Shown: in pieces, positions 1 to 9,041 of the stretch
Layout: every line of letters starts with the position of its first letter
How positions within the stretch are numbered: the stretch's first letter is position 1
Assembly (NCBI GenBank): GCA_023250155.1
Contig: JAHFBG010000007.1
Span: 93,219-157,218 of the forward strand
Length of the DNA: 64,000 nt
Direction of reading: 5' to 3'
Source: Candidatus Melainabacteria bacterium
Lineage (GTDB): Bacteria; Cyanobacteriota; Vampirovibrionia; 2-02-FULL-35-15
The notes under the pieces: model-generated
Seen by the model: the letters and a program-made list of their open reading frames with translations, nothing else
What the model was told of the DNA's origin: nothing
Databases searched by the model: none
Position numbers and translations under genes: made by a program

Positions 1-692
1 CCAATGCCTCTTACTATGTATTGTTGATTGTCTAGCCTAAGATAACCCCCACCTGTATTTTTGTTTGAAGATGATAATGAGTCAAAAATATCCTCAAGAG
101 TAAGTCCAAGACTTTTTAATTTAAAAGGATCAACTAAAACCTGAAATTGCCTAACTTCTCCACCAAAACTTACTACATCAGCTACTCCTGGTACTCGTCT
201 TAAATTTGGGCGCATATACCAATCTTGAGTAGTTCTTAACTCCATAGGTGAGTGATTATTAGATTCTAGGGTATATCTATATAGCTCACCAATAGGAGTA
301 GACAATGGTCCAAGATCGACATCAGCCTCTTCTGGTAAATTCACATTTCTTAGTTTTTCAAGAACTAACTGTCGTGCAAAATATTTATCGACAGTATCAT
401 CAAAAATTATATTTATAACTGATAAGCCTGCTAGGGACTGAGATCTGATATGTGTTTTGTGAGGTAAGCTTGTCAATTCAATTTCTATGGGGAAGGTAAT
501 TTGTTTTTCTACTTCTTCTGTCGCTTTGCCTGGGTATTGAGTAATAACTTGGACCATAGTATCTGTTACATCAGGAAATGCTTCAATTGGCAAGTTCATA
601 AATGAGTGTATTCCCCAGCCCGCAAGCATTAAGGTCATAAATATAACTATGAACTTTTGATTTAGTGAAAATTCAATTATTTTATTAATCAT
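1..692 (-). CDS. Heavy-metal RND efflux pump (CusA/CzcA family), N-terminal part
   Basis: This gene runs off the left edge; about 230 N-terminal residues are visible. It begins MINKIIEFSLNQKF, followed by the first transmembrane helix and the start of the periplasmic porter domain, with the family signature around IEAFPDVTD and a conserved GVADVVSFGG segment near residue 175. Pumps of this family use the proton gradient to export metal cations from periplasm or cytoplasm through a tripartite channel. Its start lies 5 bp after the stop of the adaptor gene at 698..1879, so the two should be one operon. It is clearly diverged from the pump at 4649..7738. Substrate metal cannot be read from this part, because the central metal-relay region is outside the window. 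Confidence 0.9.
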   Translation of the reverse strand, partial: MINKIIEFSLNQKFIVIFMTLMLAGWGIHSFMNLPIEAFPDVTDTMVQVITQYPGKATEEVEKQITFPIEIELTSLPHKTHIRSQSLAGLSVINIIFDDTVDKYFARQLVLEKLRNVNLPEEADVDLGPLSTPIGELYRYTLESNNHSPMELRTTQDWYMRPNLRRVPGVADVVSFGGEVRQFQVLVDPFKLKSLGLTLEDIFDSLSSSNKNTGGGYLRLDNQQYIVRGI

Positions 693-697
693 GGCTT

Positions 698-1879
698 TTA
701 TTCTGAGTGGTATTCAGACTTAATCCAGAAACTTCCGTGTGTTATAACTTTGTCCCCAGGGTTTAAACCAGAAACTATTTCAACTATTCCATTTGATTCT
801 TTTCCAAGCTTGACTGTTACTTCTTTATAGCCACCGTAGGTTTTTACATAGACTACATAATCATTGTCTAGTTCTTGAATTGCAGTTTTATTTACAACTA
901 AAACTTCTCTTTCTTTCATTTTGATAAGTATATTGCCATACATCTCAGGTTTTAATTTATTCCCTGGATTAAGAATTTTTGCTCGAACTGTTATTGTTCT
1001 TGTTTGTGGATCAACTGTTTGGGAAATATAACTTATAACACCATTAAAAACCTTATCAGGATATGCTTCTGCAGTAAAGACCACCTTTTCTCCAATTAAA
1101 ATTTCAGGAATATCTTTTTCGTAAACATTTGATTCAAGATAGATCTCAGACAAATCACTGGCTTCAAATAAAACTTTATTTTCATCTACAACTTCTCCAG
1201 GATTTATTAATCGTTTTAAGACTAAGCCATTCTCAGAAGCTTTAACTTGTACATAACCTCCATTATTTATATTTTCTTTTAAGTCAGAACCTATAATAGA
1301 GAGTCTTTTTTCTGCTAGTTTTTCAAGTGCCTCTTTACTCTTTTCTAGTATGGAAAGATTGGTTTGTGCTATTTTATATTCGTTTTCAGCTTCAAGAAAT
1401 TCTTTTTTTGCTGTAATCCCATGCTCAAATAAATCTTTTTCTCTGTTGTAAGTATTTTCTTTTAAGCTCAATTCAAGCTTTGCTTCCTCAATGTTTCCTT
1501 CAAGCTCAATGAGTTTTTCATTTATATTTAACTGTAATTCAGCAACATCCTGACTAGCTATTTCACACAAAAGTTGACTCTTTGTAATCTGCTGATTTGG
1601 TTCTACATAGACTTTTAAAATTCTTCCTTTTACTGGAGAAGCAATATAAAACGTTTTATATGGTATAGATTTTACAATACCATTAAAACGCAGCTGAAAG
1701 CCAATTTTTTTCTTTTCAACTAATTCTGTCTTAAGACCAATACTTTTTGCTGTTTCTTTTGAGATTTGAATTACACCTCTGGATTTTTGTATCGGTGTAT
1801 GATGAACCAGCTTTTTTTCAAAGCAGCAACCTGATGTGAAAAATAATAAAATTACAATTAAGTAAATTCCTTGCTTCAT
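698..1879 (-). CDS. RND periplasmic adaptor lipoprotein (HlyD/CusB type)
   Basis: Membrane fusion protein of 393 residues that would link the pump at 1..692 to an outer-membrane channel. The N terminus is a lipoprotein-type signal ending FFTSGC, so it is probably lipid-anchored in the inner membrane. A biotinyl-lipoyl-like half (VKGRILKVYVEPNQQI, near residue 85), a coiled-coil hairpin (about 115-200), the second lipoyl half (SENGLVLKRLINPGEVV) and beta-barrel and membrane-proximal domains follow in the usual order. It pairs with the downstream pump gene. No outer-membrane factor is encoded on this strand in the window; the TolC-like gene at 2036 is divergent and could serve both systems. Confidence 0.88.
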   Translation of the reverse strand: MKQGIYLIVILLFFTSGCCFEKKLVHHTPIQKSRGVIQISKETAKSIGLKTELVEKKKIGFQLRFNGIVKSIPYKTFYIASPVKGRILKVYVEPNQQITKSQLLCEIASQDVAELQLNINEKLIELEGNIEEAKLELSLKENTYNREKDLFEHGITAKKEFLEAENEYKIAQTNLSILEKSKEALEKLAEKRLSIIGSDLKENINNGGYVQVKASENGLVLKRLINPGEVVDENKVLFEASDLSEIYLESNVYEKDIPEILIGEKVVFTAEAYPDKVFNGVISYISQTVDPQTRTITVRAKILNPGNKLKPEMYGNILIKMKEREVLVVNKTAIQELDNDYVVYVKTYGGYKEVTVKLGKESNGIVEIVSGLNPGDKVITHGSFWIKSEYHSE

Positions 1880-2035
1880 AAATTAAATATGCCCAGATAT
1901 TGAACTCAATACTAAAATTAGCAAGAATTGCTTTAAATGTTTTATGTCTTGACCTGGAAATCCATATACTTTTTATATTATTGATGTTTATCTTGAATCA
2001 TATATAAATTTCTATCGTCTCCTATTTAGATAATT

Positions 2036-3364
2036 ATGAAAAATATAAAATTATTATCATTAGTGTTTTTTATTTTAAGCTTTTCTTGTAGCTTTTTTCT
2101 TCAAAAATCTTTTGCTGAACAAATTAAACTCAGTGAAGAATCACCACAAGAATCAAGTTCTGAAAACCTTATAAAAAAGACTGGATTATTAACTTTAAAA
2201 GAAGCTTTAAGCTTAGCGCTAGAAAACAATCACCATATAAAATCTGCAATTGCTACTTTGCCGGTTCAAGAAGCTAACCTTATAATTGCTAAATATAGAC
2301 CCAATCCAATTATCAATTCAAACAATGAGTTTGTAAAAGGCGGCTCTATACATCCTTTACAAGTTGGGCAGACTTTAGAGCTTGGTAAGAAAAGACATTG
2401 GAGAATAGAAGTAGCAAAGGAGCAAATTTCTAAAACAGAACTTGAAATAGCAAAAGTTTTGTGGGAGATACATACTCAAGTCCACATAGGATATTCAGAT
2501 CTAGCTAGTGGATTAGAATTGTTCAATCTTGCAAAGGGAAGAATTGATTTTTATAAATCTCTATTGGATGTTGCACAAAAAAGATTTACAGCAGGAGATA
2601 TATCACAACTTGAGTTGGATAGAGCAAACATGCAGCTTTTAAGTGCAGAAAATGAATTAAGCAGTGCTGAAGGAAGATTAAAAAAATCAAAAGTTGACTT
2701 TAATCATGCATTAGGATTATCTCCTGATTCAGATATTACTCTTAGTGATATAGAAGAATCAAAACCTAAGATTAAACTAAATGAGTATAAGGGAATAGAT
2801 AAAATTCTTGATACAGCCCTAGCTAAAAGATTAGAAATTGCTATTTTAGAAAAAGACTTTGGAATTACAAGAGCTCAGTTAAAGAAAGCTAGATGGGAAA
2901 GAATACCTAACTTATATGTTGAAGGTGCTGTAGTAAAACCTAGTTTTCGAGATAATATCTGGGGTCCATATTTTGGTGGACAGTTTGAACTTCCTGTATT
3001 CAATAGAAAACAAGGTGAAATTAAACAAGCTAAAGCTCAAATAGAATACCTTCAAAAAGAAGAAGAAAGAATTAAACATGATATAGGGATTGATGTAGCA
3101 AATGCTTTGCATGATGTAGAAATTCGAGAACAACAAATCCAGAGGTTTCAGGAAAAATTACTTACAAGCTCAGAAAATATCTTAGAGATGATAAAAACAG
3201 CATATGAAAAAGGGAAGCTATCACTAACGGATGTTTTAAATGCTGAGCAACAAAACAGAGACTTACAACAAAGTTATTTGGAAAGTTTATTAAATTATCA
3301 AGTTGCATTGGCAAGTCTAGAGTATGCTACTGGAGTGCCTTTATATGGACTAACAGAAGAATAA
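2036..3364 (+). CDS. TolC-like outer-membrane efflux protein
   Basis: Outer-membrane factor of 442 residues, the exit duct of a tripartite RND system. It has a signal peptide (first 27 residues), then two repeats of long amphipathic helices typical of the TolC/CusC family: LTLKEALSLALENN near residue 52 opens the first half and a second similar block follows near residue 250. The C terminus ends in the common TGVPLYGL stretch. Its stop codon overlaps the start of the adaptor gene by one base (TAATG), so both are translationally coupled. The 156 bp upstream region is shared with the divergent adaptor at 698..1879; a possible promoter there is TTGACC at 1949 with TATATT at 1974, but its 19-bp spacer is long. 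Confidence 0.9.
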   Translation: MKNIKLLSLVFFILSFSCSFFLQKSFAEQIKLSEESPQESSSENLIKKTGLLTLKEALSLALENNHHIKSAIATLPVQEANLIIAKYRPNPIINSNNEFVKGGSIHPLQVGQTLELGKKRHWRIEVAKEQISKTELEIAKVLWEIHTQVHIGYSDLASGLELFNLAKGRIDFYKSLLDVAQKRFTAGDISQLELDRANMQLLSAENELSSAEGRLKKSKVDFNHALGLSPDSDITLSDIEESKPKIKLNEYKGIDKILDTALAKRLEIAILEKDFGITRAQLKKARWERIPNLYVEGAVVKPSFRDNIWGPYFGGQFELPVFNRKQGEIKQAKAQIEYLQKEEERIKHDIGIDVANALHDVEIREQQIQRFQEKLLTSSENILEMIKTAYEKGKLSLTDVLNAEQQNRDLQQSYLESLLNYQVALASLEYATGVPLYGLTEE

Positions 3365-4656
3365 TGATGAAAAGATTTTTTTATTTCTATTTTCTATTCT
3401 CTATTTTCTATTCTCTGTCCTGTTATGCCCATGGTGGAGATGAAGCTCAAGACTTTAGACCGAAGAACGAAGAAGTAAGTGTTGATAAAGCTATTTCAAA
3501 ATCTCTTGGCATACAGACTCAGATTGTTGAAATAAAAACTGTTGATGAGACAATAGTTACAACAGGTCAAATTGAAGAAATTCCTAAAAACCATTTTGAT
3601 ATTAACTCTCCTGTTCAAGGAACAATATCTTCACTTTTAGTTGATTTAGGAAATAAGGTAGTTGTAGATCAAGCTGTTGCTGTTATTCAAAGTACAGAGG
3701 TGTCAAAGCTTCAGTCTGACATTGATCAGGCAAAAGCAGAGCTTGAGCTTGCGCAAGGCACTTTTTCAAGAGAACAAATTTTGTTTGAAAAAGGTATCTC
3801 TGCAAAAAAAGATTTTGAAGCAAGTAGATCGTTGCTAAGAAGTGCAGAAGCAAAACTAAAAGCATTTGAGAGCAATTTAAAAATACTTACAGGATTGGCT
3901 ACTTCAGATGAACAAGGTACTTTTCAGGTTAACTCAAAAAAAACAGGAACAGTTGTTGAAAGGCTTGTTGCTGCTGGACAAGTAGTTGGAGCAAATCAAA
4001 TTTTGTTTCATGCTATTGATCTTTCAAAACTATGGGCTAGTGCAAATATCTATGAACAAGATGTTAGCAAGGTTTCAATTGGTCAAAAAGTATTTATTAG
4101 TTTAGATGGCAATCCAAAAGACAACTACGAAGGAAAGCTTTCATATATTGGCTCATTGATAGATGAAAAGTCAAGAACACTACCAGTAAAAGCAGAGCTA
4201 AGCAATGCTAAAGGACTTTTAAAACCAGGAATATTTGCACAGCTTGTTATATTCACGAGCAAAAAAAAGGATGCAATTTTAATTCCTACCAGTGCAATAG
4301 TAGACATAGATGAAGAGAAAGATGAAGAGCATAAACATATTGTTTATATAAAAGAAGGAGATAATTATAAACCAAGAAATATAAAAGTAATTAAACATGA
4401 TAAAGAATATACTGAAGTAATATCTGGTCTTATGTCTGGTGATATTTTAGTGGTACATGGTGGATATCAGTTGCAGTATGCTGAAGGTAAGCATGTAGAC
4501 GAAGATGTCAATAATGAAGAACATGAAGAGCATAATCATACTCATGAACATTCAAACCCCAAAAATAACATCTCAGTATATATTCTTCCAGGTTTTATTG
4601 GACTGATACTTGGAGCCTTGGTGACATTGCTTTTTAGAAAAAAGAAACATGATTAA
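3364..4656 (+). CDS. RND periplasmic adaptor with His-rich tail (CzcB-like)
   Basis: Membrane fusion protein of 430 residues. It has a signal peptide followed by AHGGDEAQDF, lipoyl and coiled-coil hairpin domains (about residues 85-190), a beta-barrel, and then an acidic His-rich tract with EHEEHNHTHEH near residue 385 followed by a C-terminal transmembrane helix and KKKHD. The His tract is a plausible divalent-metal binding site, pointing to Zn, Co, Ni or Cu export rather than drugs. The start may be either of two adjacent ATGs (3364 or 3367). The signal-peptide DNA is made of near-repeats of ttctattttctattctct, like other low-complexity stretches in this window. It overlaps the pump gene by 8 bp. 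Confidence 0.88.
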   Translation: MMKRFFYFYFLFSIFYSLSCYAHGGDEAQDFRPKNEEVSVDKAISKSLGIQTQIVEIKTVDETIVTTGQIEEIPKNHFDINSPVQGTISSLLVDLGNKVVVDQAVAVIQSTEVSKLQSDIDQAKAELELAQGTFSREQILFEKGISAKKDFEASRSLLRSAEAKLKAFESNLKILTGLATSDEQGTFQVNSKKTGTVVERLVAAGQVVGANQILFHAIDLSKLWASANIYEQDVSKVSIGQKVFISLDGNPKDNYEGKLSYIGSLIDEKSRTLPVKAELSNAKGLLKPGIFAQLVIFTSKKKDAILIPTSAIVDIDEEKDEEHKHIVYIKEGDNYKPRNIKVIKHDKEYTEVISGLMSGDILVVHGGYQLQYAEGKHVDEDVNNEEHEEHNHTHEHSNPKNNISVYILPGFIGLILGALVTLLFRKKKHD

Positions 4657-7600
4657 GAATATTATTAGTTGGTCACTTAAAAATAGATTTATAGTTATAA
4701 TCCTTGGAATATTATTTTTTATTTATGGATCTTTTCAAACTATTCATACTCCTGTAGATATCTTTCCTGAGTTTGCTCCACCACAGGTAGTTATTCAAAC
4801 ACATGCACCAGGTTTTGCTGCTGAAGAAGTAGAGTCATTGGTTACAATACCTCTTGAAAGTACCTTAAATGGTACAAGTATGGTGCAGACCGTAAGAAGC
4901 AGTTCTTCTGAAGGCTTATCTTTTATTACTGTAGTGTTTGAGTGGGGTACTAATGTCTATGATGCAAGACAATTAGTAGCAGAAAAAATACAGGTGGTTT
5001 CATCTAAACTACCAGCAAATGTAAAAAAACCAGTTCTATCTCCAATCACTTCACCAATTGGAAATGTTTACTTTTTTGCATTAACTGGAAAAGAAACTTC
5101 TCTTAGAGAAATCAGAACATATACAGATTGGGAAATAAGAAACAAATTATTTTCTATCCCTGGTGTTGCAAATGTTGTAGTTTATGGTGGTGATGTCAAA
5201 CAATACCAAGTCCTGTTAAATCCTCAAAAGTTAAAACAATATGAAATATCGTTAAATGAAGTCATCAAGGCTGTTGACAAAGCAAATGTAATTGTTGGTG
5301 GTGGTTATTTACTTAAGGAAGATAAAGAGTATTTAATTAGAGGAATTGGAAAGATAGAAAACTTAAGTGATTTAGAAGACTCTGTAGTAGCAGAAAAAAA
5401 TGAAATCCCCATTCATCTTAGTGATATAGCTAAAATCACTGTTGGTTCTGCATTCAAAAGAAGTAATGGAAGTGTAGATGGTAAAAATGCAGTAATTATT
5501 GCTGTAAGCAAACAGCCACAAGTTAATACTATTGAGCTGAGTAAAAATATTGATTTGGTACTTAAGAATATAAAGAGTTCATTACCAAAAGATATAAAGA
5601 TAGTTCAAACCTATAGCCAGTCAGATTTTGTACAAGTTTCAATAAGAAATATTATTTCTGCAATATTTGAGGGCTCACTTCTTGTAATCATTGTTCTTAT
5701 TTTATTCTTGGGTAGTCTTCGTTCAAGTTTTATAAGTCTTATAGCTATTCCTCTTTCAATAATAACTGCAATTCTAGTTCTTAAAGCATTTGGTCAAACA
5801 ATAAATGCAATGACGCTGGGTGGACTTGCAGTTGCAGTAGGAGAAATAGTAGATGATGCAATAATAGATGTAGAAAATATTTATAAAAGACTTAGAGAAA
5901 ATAAACTAGCTTTAAACCCAAAACCAATAATGGAGGTTGTTTTCAATGCTTCCTGTGAGGTAAGAAACTCAGTGGTTTATGGTACTTATATAATCACTGT
6001 AGTTTTCATACCTGTTTTATTTCTAGATGGCTTAGCTGGTCAAATGTTTAAACCACTTGCATGGGCTTATATAATCTCACTTTTTGCATCTTTAGCTGTA
6101 GCTTTAGTCGTTACTCCAGCAATGAGCTTTTATCTTCTAGGAAAAAATGAAACACTATCTAATCATGAGCCTAAGTTTCTAACAAATTTAAAAGAGAAGT
6201 ATTTAAATCTTTTAGACAAAGCACTGCAAAATCCAAGAAAAATAATTTATGGAACAATAATTACTTCTTTAATAGCTATTGTTATATTTTTATCTTTAGG
6301 AAAATCATTCTTGCCAGAACTTGGGGAGGAAAATCTAGTCATAATGGCAATTGCACCGCCTGGAAGTAGTTTGAGCTACACGCAAAAAATTGCTATTTTA
6401 ATGGAAAAGATATTATTAGAACATAAAGAAATTGTTAGAGTAGGAAATAGAGCAGGGCGCTCAGAATCAGATGATGAGCCAATCACTGCTAATATCAGTC
6501 ACTTTGATGTAACACTTAAAGAAGGTATTGCACAAGAGAAAAAAGAATTGTTGATTGAAGAAATAAGAGAAGATTTTGAAAAACTGCCTGGTGTTGTACC
6601 TCTTATTAGATCGTTTATTGCTGAAAGTATTGAAAATGTTCTTACAGGACAAAGAGCGCCAATTGTCATTAAGCTTTATGGTAATGATTTAGAAGTTCTT
6701 AGGGAAAAAGCACATGAAATAGGATCTGTACTTGAAAAAGTAAAAAATCTTACAGAAATACAAGTAGAACCTATAAGCAAAATCCCACAAATACATATAA
6801 AAATTAAACGATCTATTGCTGCAAGATATGGATTAACTGTAGGTGATTTACTTGAAACTGTAAAAAATGCATACAATGGAAATACTACATCTCAAAAAAT
6901 AATTAAAGGACAAAAAGCATTTGATTTATTTGTATGGTTTGAAGAACCCTATAGAAATGATTTAGAGGTTATAAAAAATACATTGATTGATACTCCAAAA
7001 GGAATCAAAATACCACTTGGACAGGTTGCAGAGATTTATGAAAGCAAAGGCTATAACATAATAGACAGAGAAAGAGTTTCAAGACGAATTGTTATTCAAG
7101 CAAATGCCAGTAAATCTGATCTTTCAAAAGCAGTAGAAGAAGCTCAAAAACTAATTAATCAAAAAATCTCATTTCCACAAGGTTATACAATTGAGTTTGA
7201 GGGTGATTACAAGCAGCAAAAAGAAGCTAATCAAAAATTGTTTTTACTTAGCATTATAGTTTTAGCTTGCATATATCTTTTATTGTCACTTGCATTTAAG
7301 TCTTTAAAAATAGCTTTAGTTATTATGCTGAACCTACCACTTGCATTAATTGGAGGAATCTTTGCAGTGGCTTGTACTGATGGGGTTTTAAGCATTGCAA
7401 GTGTAATTGGATTTATAACTTTATTTGGTATCTCTACAAGAAATACTATTTTGCTTGTAAACAGATTTTTTGATATTCAAAAAGAAAACCCAGATTTAAA
7501 AATCGATGATGTTATAAAACAAGGTGCTAAAGACAGATTGGCACCTATTCTTATGACAGCATTAGCAGCAGCCTTTGCCATGCTACCACTAGCACTATTT

Positions 7601-7738
7601 CCAGGGGCAGGAGCTGAGATTGAACATCCATTAGCCATCGTTATTTTAGGTGGCATGATAAGCTCAACTGTTTTAACACTTTTTGTTATACCGATAGTTT
7701 ATAAGAAATTTGCTTGCACCAATAAAATCCAGCTATAA
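4649..7738 (+). CDS. Heavy-metal RND efflux pump (CzcA/CusA family)
   Basis: Full-length inner-membrane RND pump of 1029 residues with twelve predicted membrane helices: one at residues 10-30, a group near 335-500, one near 530 and a C-terminal group near 865-1020, with two large periplasmic loops between. The TM4 segment GEIVDDAIIDVENI near residue 398 carries the acidic proton-relay residues of heavy-metal RND pumps. It is the third gene of a TolC-adaptor-pump operon and overlaps the adaptor by 8 bp. The His-rich adaptor beside it supports divalent metal as substrate. Its 3' end overlaps the convergent membrane-protein gene at 7686 by 53 bp. Confidence 0.93.
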   Translation: MIKNIISWSLKNRFIVIILGILFFIYGSFQTIHTPVDIFPEFAPPQVVIQTHAPGFAAEEVESLVTIPLESTLNGTSMVQTVRSSSSEGLSFITVVFEWGTNVYDARQLVAEKIQVVSSKLPANVKKPVLSPITSPIGNVYFFALTGKETSLREIRTYTDWEIRNKLFSIPGVANVVVYGGDVKQYQVLLNPQKLKQYEISLNEVIKAVDKANVIVGGGYLLKEDKEYLIRGIGKIENLSDLEDSVVAEKNEIPIHLSDIAKITVGSAFKRSNGSVDGKNAVIIAVSKQPQVNTIELSKNIDLVLKNIKSSLPKDIKIVQTYSQSDFVQVSIRNIISAIFEGSLLVIIVLILFLGSLRSSFISLIAIPLSIITAILVLKAFGQTINAMTLGGLAVAVGEIVDDAIIDVENIYKRLRENKLALNPKPIMEVVFNASCEVRNSVVYGTYIITVVFIPVLFLDGLAGQMFKPLAWAYIISLFASLAVALVVTPAMSFYLLGKNETLSNHEPKFLTNLKEKYLNLLDKALQNPRKIIYGTIITSLIAIVIFLSLGKSFLPELGEENLVIMAIAPPGSSLSYTQKIAILMEKILLEHKEIVRVGNRAGRSESDDEPITANISHFDVTLKEGIAQEKKELLIEEIREDFEKLPGVVPLIRSFIAESIENVLTGQRAPIVIKLYGNDLEVLREKAHEIGSVLEKVKNLTEIQVEPISKIPQIHIKIKRSIAARYGLTVGDLLETVKNAYNGNTTSQKIIKGQKAFDLFVWFEEPYRNDLEVIKNTLIDTPKGIKIPLGQVAEIYESKGYNIIDRERVSRRIVIQANASKSDLSKAVEEAQKLINQKISFPQGYTIEFEGDYKQQKEANQKLFLLSIIVLACIYLLLSLAFKSLKIALVIMLNLPLALIGGIFAVACTDGVLSIASVIGFITLFGISTRNTILLVNRFFDIQKENPDLKIDDVIKQGAKDRLAPILMTALAAAFAMLPLALFPGAGAEIEHPLAIVILGGMISSTVLTLFVIPIVYKKFACTNKIQL

Positions 7739-8357
7739 AGATACCCTCAGCAAATATTTTTATTTTATCTTCTAAGAAAGTTATGTTTAAAAACATTGTT
7801 TTTGTTGTACTGTTGTCACCAAAAAGAAATGGTAAAAAATCATACCTGTTAGTCAATGCATCAAATACTATATAAAACACTGTTAATATAAAACCTACTA
7901 TAAATAGATTCCAAGTTTCTCTAAAGTACAAGTAAAGTTCTTTTTTATATGCATATAAAAAACATAGTCCTGTTATGAAATATAAACCAATAATCAAATC
8001 ATCTAAGCTGTCTGTAAGTGCCGTTTCCTGTATATGAAAATATATATGAGTAAAAGCATCAATTCTTTCATGCCATTCTCCAATCTCATCACATGCCAGA
8101 TAAATAAAACCAATAGCAATAATTAACCATATAATGTGTGATGTTTTTAATGAGACTAAGTTGTTGTTTTTATTTCTTAGTAGAAAAACATTGAGTGATA
8201 AATAAGCAGATATTAAAAGTTCAAAACAAGAAAACTTTGTAGCAAATGCTTCTTCTCTGATTGGATTGTTAAATTCTGAACCTACAAACACAATAGCAAA
8301 ATTAATTAGTATAACTGCAAGTAAAATAAAAGAAATATCAGAATCAAGTTTTTTCAT
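7686..8357 (-). CDS. Multi-pass membrane protein of unknown function
   Basis: Integral membrane protein of 223 residues with about six hydrophobic helices. A polar motif, LACDEIGEWHERI near residue 86, lies at the end of the third helix; a DE...HE pair in this position recurs in an uncharacterised family of small bacterial membrane proteins, but no function is assigned. The start is the ATG at 8355-8357. The 3' end runs 53 bp into the convergent RND pump gene, which is unusual but both reading frames look intact. Whether it has any part in metal export is unknown. Confidence 0.75.
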   Translation of the reverse strand: MKKLDSDISFILLAVILINFAIVFVGSEFNNPIREEAFATKFSCFELLISAYLSLNVFLLRNKNNNLVSLKTSHIIWLIIAIGFIYLACDEIGEWHERIDAFTHIYFHIQETALTDSLDDLIIGLYFITGLCFLYAYKKELYLYFRETWNLFIVGFILTVFYIVFDALTNRYDFLPFLFGDNSTTKTMFLNITFLEDKIKIFAEGIFIAGFYWCKQISYKLSV

Positions 8358-8407
8358 TGTTATCTTATAAGTATATTGAATTTATTATTAAAACATATAT
8401 CTTTGTC

Positions 8408-8436
8408 TTGACCTTGCTTAGAAAAAGTACTATATT
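8408..8436 (+). promoter_or_regulatory. Sigma-70-type promoter
   Basis: TTGACC at 8408-8413 and TATATT at 8431-8436 are separated by 17 bp. A transcript would begin near 8443, just ahead of the ribosome-binding site and the ATG at 8459. This rules out the longer reading frame that opens at 8357. Confidence 0.7.
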
Positions 8437-8458
8437 CATGAGAAGTGAGGTGATAAAA

Positions 8459-9037
8459 ATGAATAAAGGTCTAATTGTTTTCTTATTGTTTATATTTTGT
8501 TTGTTTTTAAGTCCAGTTCTTAAATCAAGTGTAGCCTATGCACAAGACAGTTCTTCTTCAGGGAGTGTTTCAGATGATACTTCATCAGATGTTAAACCTG
8601 AATCAGGTGAAGAAATATTAGCTAAAGTACTTCAAGACTTAAACAGTGTTTATGAAAAATTACTAGCTAAAAAAATCAAATCACGTAGAGTAAAAGCTAA
8701 ACAAGTTTTATCTATAAGTCGTCAATTTGATAGAGCAGTTAATTCTACTCCACCCTCTAAATGCACATTAAGACTGAAAGCAGCAATTCGTGATTTTTAT
8801 GGAATCGTTTCAAAACTTGGACAAGGAATTGCTTGTGGACCACCCATTCTAATACCTTTTGATAGATTTCATCATGTTGAATTAAATCCTGACTGTTTAC
8901 CACCACCAGATGGAATATCCACAGATCAATTAGATAGTGGATTTATAGAGTTAAATCCTATTTATGACAAAGCTAGAAGATTGTCTATCATTGATAATGA
9001 TGAAAATGATGTGCCTGATGTATGTGAAGGAAAGTAG
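8459..9037 (+). CDS. Secreted protein with C-terminal calcium-type DxDxD motif
   Basis: A 192-residue exported protein. The ATG at 8459 was chosen because it follows a GAGGTGAT ribosome-binding site and a promoter at 8408-8436. Residues 1-30 form a signal peptide ending SSVAYAQ. The mature part has a Ser/Asp-rich linker, a basic helical block (residues 65-85) and a Pro/Cys-containing centre. It ends IIDNDENDVPDVCEGK, which resembles a thrombospondin type 3 or EF-hand-like calcium loop. No known family was recognised. The permease gene starts 4 bp after its stop, so the two are probably co-transcribed. Confidence 0.75.
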   Translation: MNKGLIVFLLFIFCLFLSPVLKSSVAYAQDSSSSGSVSDDTSSDVKPESGEEILAKVLQDLNSVYEKLLAKKIKSRRVKAKQVLSISRQFDRAVNSTPPSKCTLRLKAAIRDFYGIVSKLGQGIACGPPILIPFDRFHHVELNPDCLPPPDGISTDQLDSGFIELNPIYDKARRLSIIDNDENDVPDVCEGK

Positions 9038-9041
9038 AGGC

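Noticed and set aside
1993..2019. Possible ECF promoter TGAAT with CGTC before the TolC gene
   Set aside because: Only a loose match to the GGAATAAG-N13-CGTT pattern, and spacing differs.
8357..8458. Upstream extension of the secreted protein
   Set aside because: It would begin upstream of the mapped promoter pattern and remove the signal peptide from the N terminus.
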